Below are positions 37,341 to 46,264 of a stretch of 64,000 bases of DNA, one piece after another. The notes beneath the pieces were generated by a model. It searched no databases. It saw only the letters and a list, made by a program, of their open reading frames with translations, and was not told the DNA's origin. Each line of letters begins with the position of its first letter. Position 1 is the stretch's first letter. Made by a program: the position numbers and the translations under genes. Source of the stretch: Oscillospiraceae bacterium (GTDB lineage Bacteria > Bacillota > Clostridia > Oscillospirales > Oscillospiraceae); NCBI GenBank assembly GCA_017466215.1, contig JAFTUO010000035.1, positions 17,309 through 81,308 of the forward strand, given 5' to 3'.

Positions 37341-37393
37341 TTTCCAGTGTGATTTTCGTCTCTTCTGCAAATCCTATCAGCGGAGGGATGAAA

Positions 37394-37537
37394 ATGAATG
37401 CTGCGGATTATTGGAGTATCTTTATGGAGACCGGCGCGCCGGAGGCATATATCGCCTATACACGTGCGCTGAAGATGGAGGAACGGAATGTATTTGACGA
37501 CGCAGGGCTTGGTGCTGAGGGTCACGGATTACAATGA
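37394..37537 (+). CDS. yqzL: YqzL-like small protein between era and recO
   Basis: A 47-residue protein beginning MNAADYWSIFMETGAPEAY. Bacillus yqzL also encodes about 47 residues between era and recO, with the same W..F..TG....Y pattern near its start. ATG 37394 lies 7 nt after GGAGG; an ATG at 37388 is too close to that site. The last 50 bp overlap recO in another frame. The function is unknown. I am fairly sure it is real because of the ribosome site, size and conserved position. Confidence 0.78.
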   Translation: MNAADYWSIFMETGAPEAYIAYTRALKMEERNVFDDAGLGAEGHGLQ

Positions 37538-38231
37538 CCACGATGCGCTGCTGACATTGCTAACGCCGAATTACGGCAAGCTGACGGTGAAAGCCAGAGG
37601 TCTGCGTCGGCGTAACAGCCCCCTGATCGCGCCTTGCCAGCTGTTGGCCTACGGCTCGTATACGCTGTTTGAATACAAGGGTATGTACACCATCAATGAG
37701 GCATCTTCCATCGAGCTGTTTCAGGATCTTCGGCGGGATTTGACAAAGCTGTCTCTGGGAACGTATTTTTGTCAGGTTACAGAGGTGCTTTCTCAGGAGG
37801 ACCTGCCGAATCCGGAGCTGTTGAGTCTGGTACTCAATTGTTTGCACGGGATCTCTGCTCTGAGCCTGCCGGAAAATACGGTAAAAGCGGTGTTTGAGCT
37901 TCGTGCGGCTTGCCTTGCTGGCTATATGCCGGACATTTCCGGCTGCCATATGTGCGGTAATGAAATGCCGGATCGCTTTGATATTTCTGCCGGCTGTCTG
38001 GAATGCAGCAGCTGCCGCAGTATGGGGTCGGGTGGACTTCGTTTGCCGGTGAATCCCGGCATCGTTGCGGCGATGCGCTACATAGCGTTTTGCGACCCCA
38101 AAAAGCTGTTTGCTTTTCAGCTGGGGGAGGAGAATATGGCTGAGCTTTCCCACCTGACGGAAGCCTATTTGACGACACAACTCGAAAGAGGTTTTTCAAC
38201 CCTGGATTTTTACAAGTCCCTTTACATTTAG
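37488..38231 (+). CDS. recO: DNA repair protein RecO
   Basis: A 247-residue protein with the N-terminal OB fold (TTQGLVLRVTDYNDHDALLTL; YGKLTVKARGLRR) and a helical C-terminus bearing a four-cysteine zinc site (CHMCG and CLECSSC). RecO loads RecA on SSB-coated DNA with RecR. TGGAGG lies 6 nt before the ATG. It starts inside yqzL. mutS2 follows after 9 bp. Confidence 0.94.
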   Translation: MYLTTQGLVLRVTDYNDHDALLTLLTPNYGKLTVKARGLRRRNSPLIAPCQLLAYGSYTLFEYKGMYTINEASSIELFQDLRRDLTKLSLGTYFCQVTEVLSQEDLPNPELLSLVLNCLHGISALSLPENTVKAVFELRAACLAGYMPDISGCHMCGNEMPDRFDISAGCLECSSCRSMGSGGLRLPVNPGIVAAMRYIAFCDPKKLFAFQLGEENMAELSHLTEAYLTTQLERGFSTLDFYKSLYI

Positions 38232-38240
38232 GAGTTAACT

Positions 38241-40616
38241 ATGTCTGAGTTATACGACAGATCTTTAATAAAGCTGGAACTGGATCAGATCCTGACGCAG
38301 CTTTCTGAATGCGCCGGCAGCAGCGCCGGTAAGGCGGCCTGCTTGCAGCTGCGACCCACTTCTAATTTGGAAGAGGTCAAGGCTCTGCTGGAGCAGACTA
38401 CAGCTGCATCAGATATCTGCACCCGCAAGGGAAATCCTTCCTTTTCCGGTGTTACCGATGTTTCCGCTTCCTTGGAGCGGGCTGACCGGGGCGGATGCCT
38501 GCAGCCGGTTGAGCTGCTGCACATCGCAGCCGTGTTGCGCTGCGCCCGGAATATGAAAAGCTACGGCGACGATGAGGACAAGGCAACTGTTCTCGACCCG
38601 CTGTTCCAGGCGCTGAGTGCCAATAAATACTTAGAAGACCGCATCAGCGGCGCGATCCTTTCTGAAGAAGAGATCGCTGATAACGCCAGCCCGGCGCTGT
38701 CGGATATCCGCCGGCATATGCGCATTGAAGCCGGAAAAATTAAGGACAGCCTGCAGAAGATGATCTCATCGCCGGCCTATTCCAAATACCTGCGTGAGCC
38801 TATTATTACCATTCGACAGGGACGGTATGTTGTGCCCGTCAAGAGCGAGCACCGGGCAGATGTTCCGGGCTTGGTACACGATGTGTCCGCCACCGGCTCA
38901 ACTTATTTTGTTGAGCCTATGTCTGCCGTCAATGCCAACAACGCCCTGCGGGATCTGGAATTCAAGGAAAAGAAAGAGATCGAGCGGATCCTGGCGGAGC
39001 TTTCTGCCGAAGCCGCTGCCCACCGGGAGGATATAACTCTGGATGTGCAGCTTCTGGTGCAGCTGGATGTGATCTTTGCCAAAGCAAAGCTTGCCTACCG
39101 GATGCGGGCCTGGGAGCCGATGATGAACGATCAGGGCATCGTGGAGCTGCGCAACGCCCGGCATCCGCTGATTGATTCCAAGACCGTTGTTCCAATTTCT
39201 GTTCGGCTGGGCAAGGATTTTGACTCTATGATCATCACCGGCCCCAATACCGGGGGCAAAACGGTTACTCTGAAAACAATTGGTTTGCTGACATTGATGG
39301 CGGAGTGCGGTCTGCACATCCCGGCAGGGGATGGCAGCCAGCTTTCTACCTTTGATGCGATTCTGGCTGATATTGGCGACGAACAGTCCATTGCCCAGAG
39401 CTTGTCCACATTCTCCAGCCATATGCGTACCATCGTGGACATTGTGGACGAATGCGACGACAGGACTTTGGTGCTGTTTGATGAGCTTGGCGCGGGCACT
39501 GACCCTGCCGAGGGTGCGGCGTTGGCCATTGCTCTGATCGAATTTTGCCGCAAAATGGGCAGCCGCGTGGTGGCAACGACCCACTATGCGGAGCTGAAGC
39601 TGTATGCTATGCGCACCAGGGGCGTGATCAACGCCTCCTGCGAATTTAACGTGGAGACTCTGCAGCCTACCTACAAGCTGCTGATCGGCGTGCCGGGCAA
39701 ATCCAATGCCTTTGCCATTTCCCGCAAGCTGGGACTTTCTGAGGCGATCCTGAAGGAAGCGGACGACCTGGTAGGCAAGAGCGATAAGGATTTTGAGGAC
39801 GTGCTTTCTCAGCTGGAATCCCAGCGGCAGCAGATGGAGTCTGCCCGGATTGAGGCGGAGCGCCTTCGCACGGAAACGGAGAAGATCAAGCGCCAGAGTG
39901 AGGAATACAGCGCCCAGATGCAGAAAGAAAAGGAAAAGGCCTTTGAAGCTGCCCGCCGGGAAGCCCAGCGGATCATTGACGATGCCCGCTTCGTTGCCAA
40001 CAAGACTGCTGAGGAGCTGAAAGAGCTGCGCAAGCAGATCGAAAGCGGCGATGTCAACGGCATCAACCAGCGGCAGACGGAGCTGCGCAAGGGCCTGAAT
40101 GAGGCCGAGGGCAAGCTCCGCGAAGGCCAGAAGACCGTTAAACGTCCCGAGCCGAAGCGTGCGGTAATGGTGGGCGATACGGTGGAGCTTCTGAAGCTGG
40201 GCACGAAAGCCAGCGTCATTGCCATCAACAAGGACGGCACATATTTGCTGCAGGCAGGCATATTGAAAATGTCTGCCAAGCCGGATGAAGTTTATCTGCT
40301 GGAAGTGGAGAATCCCTACAAGACCAAGGGCGGCAGACCCCAGCATTCCGGCCGGGAGATGAAAATGGCAGCTATGCCTTCTGAAGTGGATCTTCGTGGA
40401 ATGGACAGCATCGAGGCCATCGGTGTTTTGCAAAGATACCTGGATGAGGCAATGCGGTCCAACCTTTCCTCTGTCCGCATTATCCACGGCAAGGGGACAG
40501 GAACTCTTCGCACCGCCGTCCAGCAGGAGCTGAAACGGAACAAATTTGTAAAAACTTACCGTTTGGGCGTGTACGGAGAGGGCGAAGACGGCGTTACAAT
40601 CGCGGAATTTCGTTGA
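38241..40616 (+). CDS. mutS2: MutS2 family ATPase with Smr nuclease domain
   Basis: A 791-residue protein. The MutS core has Walker A ITGPNTGGKTVTLK near residue 335 and Walker B TLVLFDELGAGTDP. A coiled coil lies about residues 520-640, a KOW-like region follows (MVGDTVELLKLGTKA), and the C-terminal Smr domain has VDLRGMDSIEA and IIHGKGTGTLR. It is known to limit recombination and to rescue collided ribosomes in Firmicutes. Length matches the family (about 790). GGAG precedes the ATG. Confidence 0.96.
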   Translation: MSELYDRSLIKLELDQILTQLSECAGSSAGKAACLQLRPTSNLEEVKALLEQTTAASDICTRKGNPSFSGVTDVSASLERADRGGCLQPVELLHIAAVLRCARNMKSYGDDEDKATVLDPLFQALSANKYLEDRISGAILSEEEIADNASPALSDIRRHMRIEAGKIKDSLQKMISSPAYSKYLREPIITIRQGRYVVPVKSEHRADVPGLVHDVSATGSTYFVEPMSAVNANNALRDLEFKEKKEIERILAELSAEAAAHREDITLDVQLLVQLDVIFAKAKLAYRMRAWEPMMNDQGIVELRNARHPLIDSKTVVPISVRLGKDFDSMIITGPNTGGKTVTLKTIGLLTLMAECGLHIPAGDGSQLSTFDAILADIGDEQSIAQSLSTFSSHMRTIVDIVDECDDRTLVLFDELGAGTDPAEGAALAIALIEFCRKMGSRVVATTHYAELKLYAMRTRGVINASCEFNVETLQPTYKLLIGVPGKSNAFAISRKLGLSEAILKEADDLVGKSDKDFEDVLSQLESQRQQMESARIEAERLRTETEKIKRQSEEYSAQMQKEKEKAFEAARREAQRIIDDARFVANKTAEELKELRKQIESGDVNGINQRQTELRKGLNEAEGKLREGQKTVKRPEPKRAVMVGDTVELLKLGTKASVIAINKDGTYLLQAGILKMSAKPDEVYLLEVENPYKTKGGRPQHSGREMKMAAMPSEVDLRGMDSIEAIGVLQRYLDEAMRSNLSSVRIIHGKGTGTLRTAVQQELKRNKFVKTYRLGVYGEGEDGVTIAEFR

Positions 40617-40652
40617 TTTTCTTGGCTATTTGCACACAATGACGAAAAGGTG

Positions 40653-40680
40653 TTGACTTTTTTGTTAAATTTGTTATCAT
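40653..40680 (+). promoter_or_regulatory. Promoter of the HPr gene
   Basis: TTGACT (40653-40658), a 16-nt A/T-rich spacer and TATCAT (40675-40680), 53 bp before the start codon. Confidence 0.72.
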
Positions 40681-40733
40681 AGTATTCGGTTGATCTTGCG
40701 TCCACAAAGCAAGAACAGTAAGGAGAGTGTACT

Positions 40734-40994
40734 ATGTGTATCAAGGAAATCGTTGTGCGCTGCGAGTCCGGCCTGCATAACCGTCAGGCTACATACTTCG
40801 TGCAGAAGGCCAACGAATTCGAAAGCAGCATTTGGCTGGAATCCGGCAGCCGGAAGATGAATGCCAAGAGCCTGCTGGGCATTATGTCTATGGGCATCGT
40901 TACCGGTGCAGTTGTTACACTGTCTGCCGATGGCACCGATGCAGAGGCGGCTGTGAACGCGCTGGAGACTATGCTTCAGCAGGATGTATACTGA
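40734..40994 (+). CDS. HPr family phosphocarrier with altered active-site loop
   Basis: An 86-residue HPr protein. His15 (in SGLHNRQAT), which takes phosphate from Enzyme I, and Ser46 (in NAKSLLG), the HPr kinase target, are both at their standard positions. The usual HARPA loop reads HNRQA, so Ala16 and Pro18 are replaced by Asn and Gln while Arg17 stays. This differs from Crh, which lacks the histidine. It may act in catabolite control with CcpA or in a PTS. AAGGAG precedes the ATG. It stands alone between its own promoter and a hairpin. Confidence 0.88.
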   Translation: MCIKEIVVRCESGLHNRQATYFVQKANEFESSIWLESGSRKMNAKSLLGIMSMGIVTGAVVTLSADGTDAEAAVNALETMLQQDVY

Positions 40995-41008
40995 TTAGCT
41001 GTGTGCAA

Positions 41009-41040
41009 ACCGCCTCAATGCGAACAAGCATTGGGGCGGT
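41009..41040 (+). terminator. Hairpin after the HPr gene
   Basis: ACCGCCTCAATGC pairs with GCATTGGGGCGGT (13 bp, one G-T pair) around a 6-nt loop, followed by ACTTTTAT. The short T run suggests partial termination with some read-through to uvrC, which has no clear promoter of its own. Confidence 0.7.
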
Positions 41041-41058
41041 ACTTTTATGGAGTGGGAT

Positions 41059-42879
41059 ATGACTTTTGACCAGTTAAAGGAAAAAGCGCGGAGTCTGCCG
41101 CTGCAGCCCGGTGTTTATATTATGCGGGATAAGTCGGATAAGGTGATCTATGTCGGCAAGGCAAAGAAGCTGAAAAACCGGGTCAGCCAGTATTTTGTGG
41201 ATACCGTTTCTCATTCGCCCAAGACCCGGATTATGGTGTCGAAGATTGACCATTTTGACGTGATCATCGCGGCCTCTGAATTTGAGGCGCTGGTGCTGGA
41301 ATGCTCGCAGATCAAGCGGTATATGCCCAAGTACAACATCCTTTTGAAGGATGATAAGGGCTATCCCTACCTGCGGCTGGATATGAAGGAAGCCTATCCC
41401 AAGCTGAAAATGGTCAACAAGCTGTCAAATGACGGTGCATCCTATTTTGGCCCGTTTGGCAGCAGGAGTGTAACCCAGAGCGTGCTGGAAGCCATCCGTA
41501 CCACGCTGAAGCTGCCAAACTGCAGCCGGGAATTCCCCCGGGACATTGGCAAGGACCGCCCGTGCCTGAATTACCATATGAATCAGTGCGCCGGATGGTG
41601 TATGGCGGATAAAACCCAGGAGCAGTACCGGCAGCTGATGGAGCAGGCAAGACAGCTGCTGCTGGGCAACTATAAGGGTGTAGCTGATGATATACGCAAG
41701 CAGATGCTCGCAGCGTCTGAAAATCTGGAATTTGAGCGCGCTGCTGCCCTGCGGGATCGCTTGAATGCCGTAGAGCAGCTGGGACAAAAGCAGACCGTTA
41801 CCGCAGGTGCGTTGGCAGATACGGATGTTGTGGGCTACGCTGAGACGGAGAGCAAGGCTTGCTTTGCCGTGCTGCACTTCCGCGGCGGCAATCTGCTGGA
41901 TAAGGATTACGAGGTTTTTGCCGTTCCGGACGACAAGGAAGCGGCGGTTTCCAGTTTGATCAAACAGTATTATCTCAGCCGTGGTGTGGCACCAAAACGG
42001 GTATTTTTGCCTTTTCAGATCGAAGACAGTGAACTTTTCGCTCAGTTTTTGCTGCAGCAATTCGGCGCAAAAACGAAGCTGATGATCCCTCAGCGGGGCG
42101 ACAATATGCGCCTTGTGGAGCTTGCAAACAAGAATGCATTTGAAGAAGCTGACCGGGTTACCGGCAAGGAAGAGCGTGTATCCGCCACCTTGGTACTTCT
42201 GGGGAAAATGCTGAATATGGCGCCGCCCGCCAGAATAGAATCCTTTGATATCTCCAACATTTCCGGCACGGACATCGTGGCCAGTATGGTAGTTTTCCAG
42301 GATGGAAAGCCCAAAAGTGCCGACTACAAGCGCTTCAAGCTGGAGGGTCTTAGCGACCAGGACGATTATGCTTCTATGCACCAGGTGATATTGCGCCGAT
42401 TTGCACATTATAAGGCAGGGGACAAGGGCTTTGAGACTGCCCCGGATCTTCTGCTGATCGACGGCGGTATTATCCACGCAAACGTGGCTGTAGATGCCCT
42501 CAGAGAGCTTGATTTGTCTTTCCCGGTGTTCGGTATGGTCAAGGATGACCGCCACCGTACCCGGGCGCTGATAACGCCGGAAGGGGAGGAGATCAGCATC
42601 AGCAGCCAGCCGGCGGTATTTGCCCTGATCGGCAATATTCAGGAGCATACCCACAATTTTGCCATTCGCTACCACCGGCAGCTTCGCAGCAAACGGCTGC
42701 ATTACTCTCAGCTTGACGGCATTGTCGGGATTGGCCCCAAACGGAAGCAGCAGCTGCTGAAGACATTCAAATCCCTTGCCAATATCGGGAAAGCTTCCAT
42801 ATATGAACTGGAGCGGATCTTGCCAAAGGATGCAGCCGCGGCAGTTTACAAACATTTTCACCCGGAAGGAGATGCTTAA
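41059..42879 (+). CDS. uvrC: Excinuclease ABC subunit C
   Basis: A 606-residue nucleotide-excision repair nuclease. The GIY-YIG domain is at the start (QPGVYIMRD, VIYVGKAKKLKNRV), the UVR motif near residue 210, the RNase H-like C-terminal nuclease contains SFDISNISGTDIVASMVVF and LLIDGG, and helix-hairpin-helix motifs lie at the end (LDGIVGIGPKRKQQLLKTF). ATG 41059 is preferred because GGAG lies 6 nt upstream; an ATG at 41047 is possible and adds four residues. rsmD follows after 2 nt. Confidence 0.95.
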   Translation: MTFDQLKEKARSLPLQPGVYIMRDKSDKVIYVGKAKKLKNRVSQYFVDTVSHSPKTRIMVSKIDHFDVIIAASEFEALVLECSQIKRYMPKYNILLKDDKGYPYLRLDMKEAYPKLKMVNKLSNDGASYFGPFGSRSVTQSVLEAIRTTLKLPNCSREFPRDIGKDRPCLNYHMNQCAGWCMADKTQEQYRQLMEQARQLLLGNYKGVADDIRKQMLAASENLEFERAAALRDRLNAVEQLGQKQTVTAGALADTDVVGYAETESKACFAVLHFRGGNLLDKDYEVFAVPDDKEAAVSSLIKQYYLSRGVAPKRVFLPFQIEDSELFAQFLLQQFGAKTKLMIPQRGDNMRLVELANKNAFEEADRVTGKEERVSATLVLLGKMLNMAPPARIESFDISNISGTDIVASMVVFQDGKPKSADYKRFKLEGLSDQDDYASMHQVILRRFAHYKAGDKGFETAPDLLLIDGGIIHANVAVDALRELDLSFPVFGMVKDDRHRTRALITPEGEEISISSQPAVFALIGNIQEHTHNFAIRYHRQLRSKRLHYSQLDGIVGIGPKRKQQLLKTFKSLANIGKASIYELERILPKDAAAAVYKHFHPEGDA

Positions 42880-42881
42880 CA

Positions 42882-43424
42882 TTGCGCGTGATCACCGGCA
42901 AAGCCCGCGGTGTACAACTGAAAACACCTGACGGCTTAAAGACACGTCCTACGACGGATCGTGTCAAAGAAGCGCTGTTCAGCATTATCCAGTTTGATGT
43001 GCCGAATACCCGGGTGCTGGACCTGTTCGGCGGGACGGGTCAGCTTGGAATTGAGGCCCTCAGCCGCGGTGCAAAAAGCGCAGTTTTCGTGGATGCGGAC
43101 GATAAAGCTTGCAATCTGATCCGGGAAAACCTGCGCCGTTGCAAAATGGAAGCGGACAGCCAGGTCGTTCGTGGGGATTATTTGGACTTTCTGTCTCGTT
43201 GCAATCAGAAATTTAATATCATTTTCCTGGATCCACCGTATGCAGAAGTTTTTTTAGAAAATGCATTAAAAAAGATAACGGAAATTGACATTTTGGAATC
43301 TGGTGGTATAATAGTAGCGGAACGCCCTGTCGGAAAGGCACTTTTATGCGAATTTTCCGGTTATTCCCGTTCCAAAGACTATAAATACGGCAAAACCCTA
43401 CTGACCCTATACCGAAAGGACTAG
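42882..43424 (+). CDS. rsmD: 16S rRNA (guanine966-N2)-methyltransferase RsmD
   Basis: A 180-residue SAM-dependent methyltransferase. Motif I is VLDLFGGTGQLGIEALSRG, and the catalytic motif IV is IIFLDPPYAE. The N-terminal MRVITGKARGVQLKTP is typical of RsmD. The start is TTG at 42882, supported by AAGGAG upstream and by the family's usual first residues. coaD starts 3 nt after its stop; rsmD-coaD adjacency is common in Firmicutes. Confidence 0.94.
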   Translation: MRVITGKARGVQLKTPDGLKTRPTTDRVKEALFSIIQFDVPNTRVLDLFGGTGQLGIEALSRGAKSAVFVDADDKACNLIRENLRRCKMEADSQVVRGDYLDFLSRCNQKFNIIFLDPPYAEVFLENALKKITEIDILESGGIIVAERPVGKALLCEFSGYSRSKDYKYGKTLLTLYRKD

Positions 43425-43427
43425 GAT

Positions 43428-43931
43428 ATGAAGATCGCGATCTATCCGGGCAGCTTCGATCCGGTAACCAGCGGACATTTGAATATTATCCGCAGAGCGG
43501 CGAATATCTTCGACCGGCTGATCGTTTGTGTTATGATCAACGCGGGCAAAAATCCAATGTTCTCTCAGGAAGAGCGGGTGGATATGATCCGCAAGGTTAC
43601 AGCGGATATCCCCAATGTGGAGGTCGACAGCTCCAATGAGCTGCTGGCGGACTATGCCAGACGCAAGGGCAGCTGCGTGATCATTAAGGGTCTTCGAGCC
43701 GGCTCTGATTTTGAGAACGAATTCCAGATGGCACTGATCAATCATAAGATCAACCCCAATTTGGATACGATGTTTCTGACCTCTGAGCACCAATATATGT
43801 ATCTAAGCTCCAGCACGGTGAAGGAACTGGGCGCATACGATGTCGACCTGTCAGACTTCCTGCCGGAGCAGATTATAGATGATTTTAAAAAGCGTGTATC
43901 TACCATACATCAAGGAGGAAATAGAAAATGA
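43428..43931 (+). CDS. coaD: Phosphopantetheine adenylyltransferase
   Basis: A 167-residue nucleotidyltransferase, the fourth step of coenzyme A synthesis. It has YPGSFDPVTSGHLNIIRRA with the HxGH-type active site, KGLRAGSDFENEFQMA and the ISSSxxR-like YLSSSTVKEL. Length is normal (about 160). Its stop overlaps the next start (ATGA). Confidence 0.97.
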   Translation: MKIAIYPGSFDPVTSGHLNIIRRAANIFDRLIVCVMINAGKNPMFSQEERVDMIRKVTADIPNVEVDSSNELLADYARRKGSCVIIKGLRAGSDFENEFQMALINHKINPNLDTMFLTSEHQYMYLSSSTVKELGAYDVDLSDFLPEQIIDDFKKRVSTIHQGGNRK

Positions 43932-44407
43932 ACGAGCAGCACATTGAAGATATCATCAGTGCCCTGTACACCCTGGTGGAGGACGCCCGCGCACTGCCGC
44001 TGGGTGCAGACAAGTGCATTCTGGAGCGTGATAAGGTTCTGGATATGCTGGATGAGATCATCGCTCAGATGCCCGCAGAGCTGAAGCAGTCCCGCGCCAT
44101 CGTTGAATCCCGTAACGAATTGATCGGTCAGGCCCGCCGTGAGGCTGAGGGCATTGTCCGTGATGCACAGAAGAAGGCTGAAGAGCTGGTTTCTGAGCAG
44201 GCAATCTATCTGGAAGCCAAGCGTCAGTGCCAGGAGATGGTCGAAGCCGCACAGGGCCGCATCGAGCAGCTGAAGAAGGCCAGCAACGCCTATATGGACG
44301 ATGCTCTGCGTGCCACCGAGGAGACCATTGCACAGTCTCTGGCCGATGTCCGCGAGACCCGCGCACGTTTCCGCGCTCTGACCGAGACCAAGTCTGAGGA
44401 AGTTTGA
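43928..44407 (+). CDS. Coiled-coil protein coupled to coaD
   Basis: A 159-residue protein without signal or membrane segment. It is mostly predicted helix: residues 1-60 are acidic and leucine/isoleucine rich, and 65-140 form a long Ala/Glu/Arg/Lys/Gln heptad-like stretch (RREAEGIVRDAQKKAEELV). This resembles DivIVA-like or V-ATPase-stalk-like coiled coils sometimes found next to coaD in Clostridia. It overlaps coaD by 4 bp, so synthesis is coupled. The function is unknown; a scaffold role is only a guess. Confidence 0.75.
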   Translation: MNEQHIEDIISALYTLVEDARALPLGADKCILERDKVLDMLDEIIAQMPAELKQSRAIVESRNELIGQARREAEGIVRDAQKKAEELVSEQAIYLEAKRQCQEMVEAAQGRIEQLKKASNAYMDDALRATEETIAQSLADVRETRARFRALTETKSEEV

Positions 44408-44424
44408 TATCATTTTGTATCTAT

Positions 44425-44459
44425 AAAGACAGCTCAAACTGAAAAGTTGAGCTGTCTTT
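44425..44459 (+). terminator. Terminator after the coaD operon
   Basis: AAAGACAGCTCAA pairs with TTGAGCTGTCTTT (13 bp); an inner ACT/AGT pair leaves a GAAA loop. A T run follows. Confidence 0.9.
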
Positions 44460-44485
44460 TTCAAAGCATTGATAGGAGGAAACAT

Positions 44486-46180
44486 ATGGATTATTTGGAG
44501 CGTTATCAGCTTTGGTGTGATGCGGATCTGCCGGCCGAGGATAAGGCGGAATTAGCGTCGCTGAAAGGAAATGAAGAGGAGCTGAAAGGCCGCTTCGGCA
44601 GCGACCTGCAGTTCGGCACTGCCGGTATGCGGGGCATTATGGGTGCCGGCAGCAATCGTCTGAATCGCCACACCGTCCGCAGAGCCGCCCAGGGTATGGC
44701 AGCCTGGCTTAGCGGTACAGATCTGCCGCAGAAAGCGGCCATCGGCTACGATTCCAGACATAACTCTCAGCTTTTTGCTGAAATTTGCGCAGTTGCTTTT
44801 GCTGAAGCTGGGATTGAAACCTGGCTGTATGACCGTCTTGCACCCACCCCGATGCTGAGTTTCGCAGTGCGGGAACTGGGCTGCGGCTGCGGTATCGTTA
44901 TCTCCGCCAGCCACAATGCCGGCGCGTACAACGGCGTTAAGTGCTACGGCCCTGACGGCTGCCAGATGACTGACGAGCCTGCGGCTGTGGTTACCGGTAA
45001 GATCGCGGAGATCCCGTTCTTCGTACCGGAAAAGGAGAGCTTTGAAGCCTATATGAACGATGGCCTCATCCACTATATCGGCCAGGACATTTGGGAGCGG
45101 TACTACGAAACTGTGCTGAACGAGGCCGTAGACCCGGATATGATCCGCTCTGCCGGCCTGGACATCGTCTACACCCCGCTGTGCGGCACCGGTAATGAGC
45201 CCGTGCGCGAGGTGCTGGGACGTCTGGGTGTCAATATCACCGTTGTTGGCTGCCAGGAGAAGCCTGACGGCGATTTTAAGACCTGCGAATATCCCAACCC
45301 CGAGACGGATGCTGCCTTGAATGAGAGCTACAAGGTGGCCAAGACAGCACCCTGCGATGTGATCGTAGGCACTGACCCGGATGCTGACCGCGTCGCCATC
45401 GCTGTACCTACCGGCGACGGCTTCCGCAAGCTTTCCGGCAACGAGCTTGGCTGTATGCTGCTGGATTATATCCTGAAAGCCCGGACTGCCCGCGGCGATC
45501 TGCCGGAGGGCGCAGAAGCGGTGCGCAGCATCGTTTCTTCTCCGCTGGCTGACCGTATCGCAGAGTATTACGGAATCCGGATGAAGAGTGTTCTTACGGG
45601 CTTTAAGTACATCGGCGGCGAGATACTGGAACTGGAGCAGAAAGGTGAAGCCGACAGATTTGTCTTCGGCTTTGAGGAAAGCTGCGGCTATCTGAAGGGC
45701 ACATACGCCAGAGATAAGGATGCCGTTGTGGCATCTATGCTGGTATGTGAAATGGCGGCAAGCCTCAAGAAGGCCGGAAAGACCATTGTGGACGCGCTGG
45801 ATGCGCTGTATGCCAAGTTTGGCTACTATCTGGCTCACGTTGAGAGCATCGAGCTTACCGGCGCTGACGCGATGCAGAAGGCTGCCAAGATGATGGCCGA
45901 TCTGCGCGAAAATGTACCTGCCTCCATCGGCGGCGCCAAGGTTACCGCAGTACGGGATTATAAGATCAGCCAGGCCACCGATCTGCAGACCGGCGAGACT
46001 ACCGTAATTGATCTGCCCAAGTCCAATGTTCTGGAGCTGCTGCTTGGTGACCGCGGCAGCGTGATCGCTCGGCCCTCCGGCACAGAGCCCAAGGTCAAGT
46101 TCTATTACACCGCTGTCGGCAAGACGGAAGCGGAAGCAAAGGAACTGTTAAACGCCTGCGCAGCACAGATGGCACAGTAA
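44486..46180 (+). CDS. Phosphoglucomutase / phosphomannomutase
   Basis: A 564-residue alpha-D-phosphohexomutase. The phosphoserine loop is VISASHNAGAYNGVKCYG (the usual TASHNP reads SASHNA), the metal loop DPDADRVAIA, the sugar loop FGFEESCGYL and the phosphate-binding end RPSGTEPKVKFY. The size and GFEESCGY fit the PGM2-like group of Firmicutes that links glucose-1-phosphate and glucose-6-phosphate. This would feed starch-derived sugar into glycolysis. ATG 44486 follows TAGGAGGA. It is a single gene between two terminators. Confidence 0.93.
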   Translation: MDYLERYQLWCDADLPAEDKAELASLKGNEEELKGRFGSDLQFGTAGMRGIMGAGSNRLNRHTVRRAAQGMAAWLSGTDLPQKAAIGYDSRHNSQLFAEICAVAFAEAGIETWLYDRLAPTPMLSFAVRELGCGCGIVISASHNAGAYNGVKCYGPDGCQMTDEPAAVVTGKIAEIPFFVPEKESFEAYMNDGLIHYIGQDIWERYYETVLNEAVDPDMIRSAGLDIVYTPLCGTGNEPVREVLGRLGVNITVVGCQEKPDGDFKTCEYPNPETDAALNESYKVAKTAPCDVIVGTDPDADRVAIAVPTGDGFRKLSGNELGCMLLDYILKARTARGDLPEGAEAVRSIVSSPLADRIAEYYGIRMKSVLTGFKYIGGEILELEQKGEADRFVFGFEESCGYLKGTYARDKDAVVASMLVCEMAASLKKAGKTIVDALDALYAKFGYYLAHVESIELTGADAMQKAAKMMADLRENVPASIGGAKVTAVRDYKISQATDLQTGETTVIDLPKSNVLELLLGDRGSVIARPSGTEPKVKFYYTAVGKTEAEAKELLNACAAQMAQ

Positions 46181-46190
46181 TTTATATTTC

Positions 46191-46218
46191 AATAACCGGG
46201 AGGAAACTCCCGGTTATT
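46191..46218 (+). terminator. Terminator after the phosphoglucomutase gene
   Basis: A 12-bp perfect stem (AATAACCGGGAG / CTCCCGGTTATT) with a GAAA loop and TTTT after it. Confidence 0.93.
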
Positions 46219-46264
46219 TTTTGCGCCTTGGGGGCATAGCTTGTATCGAAAGGGGAGGATGGAC

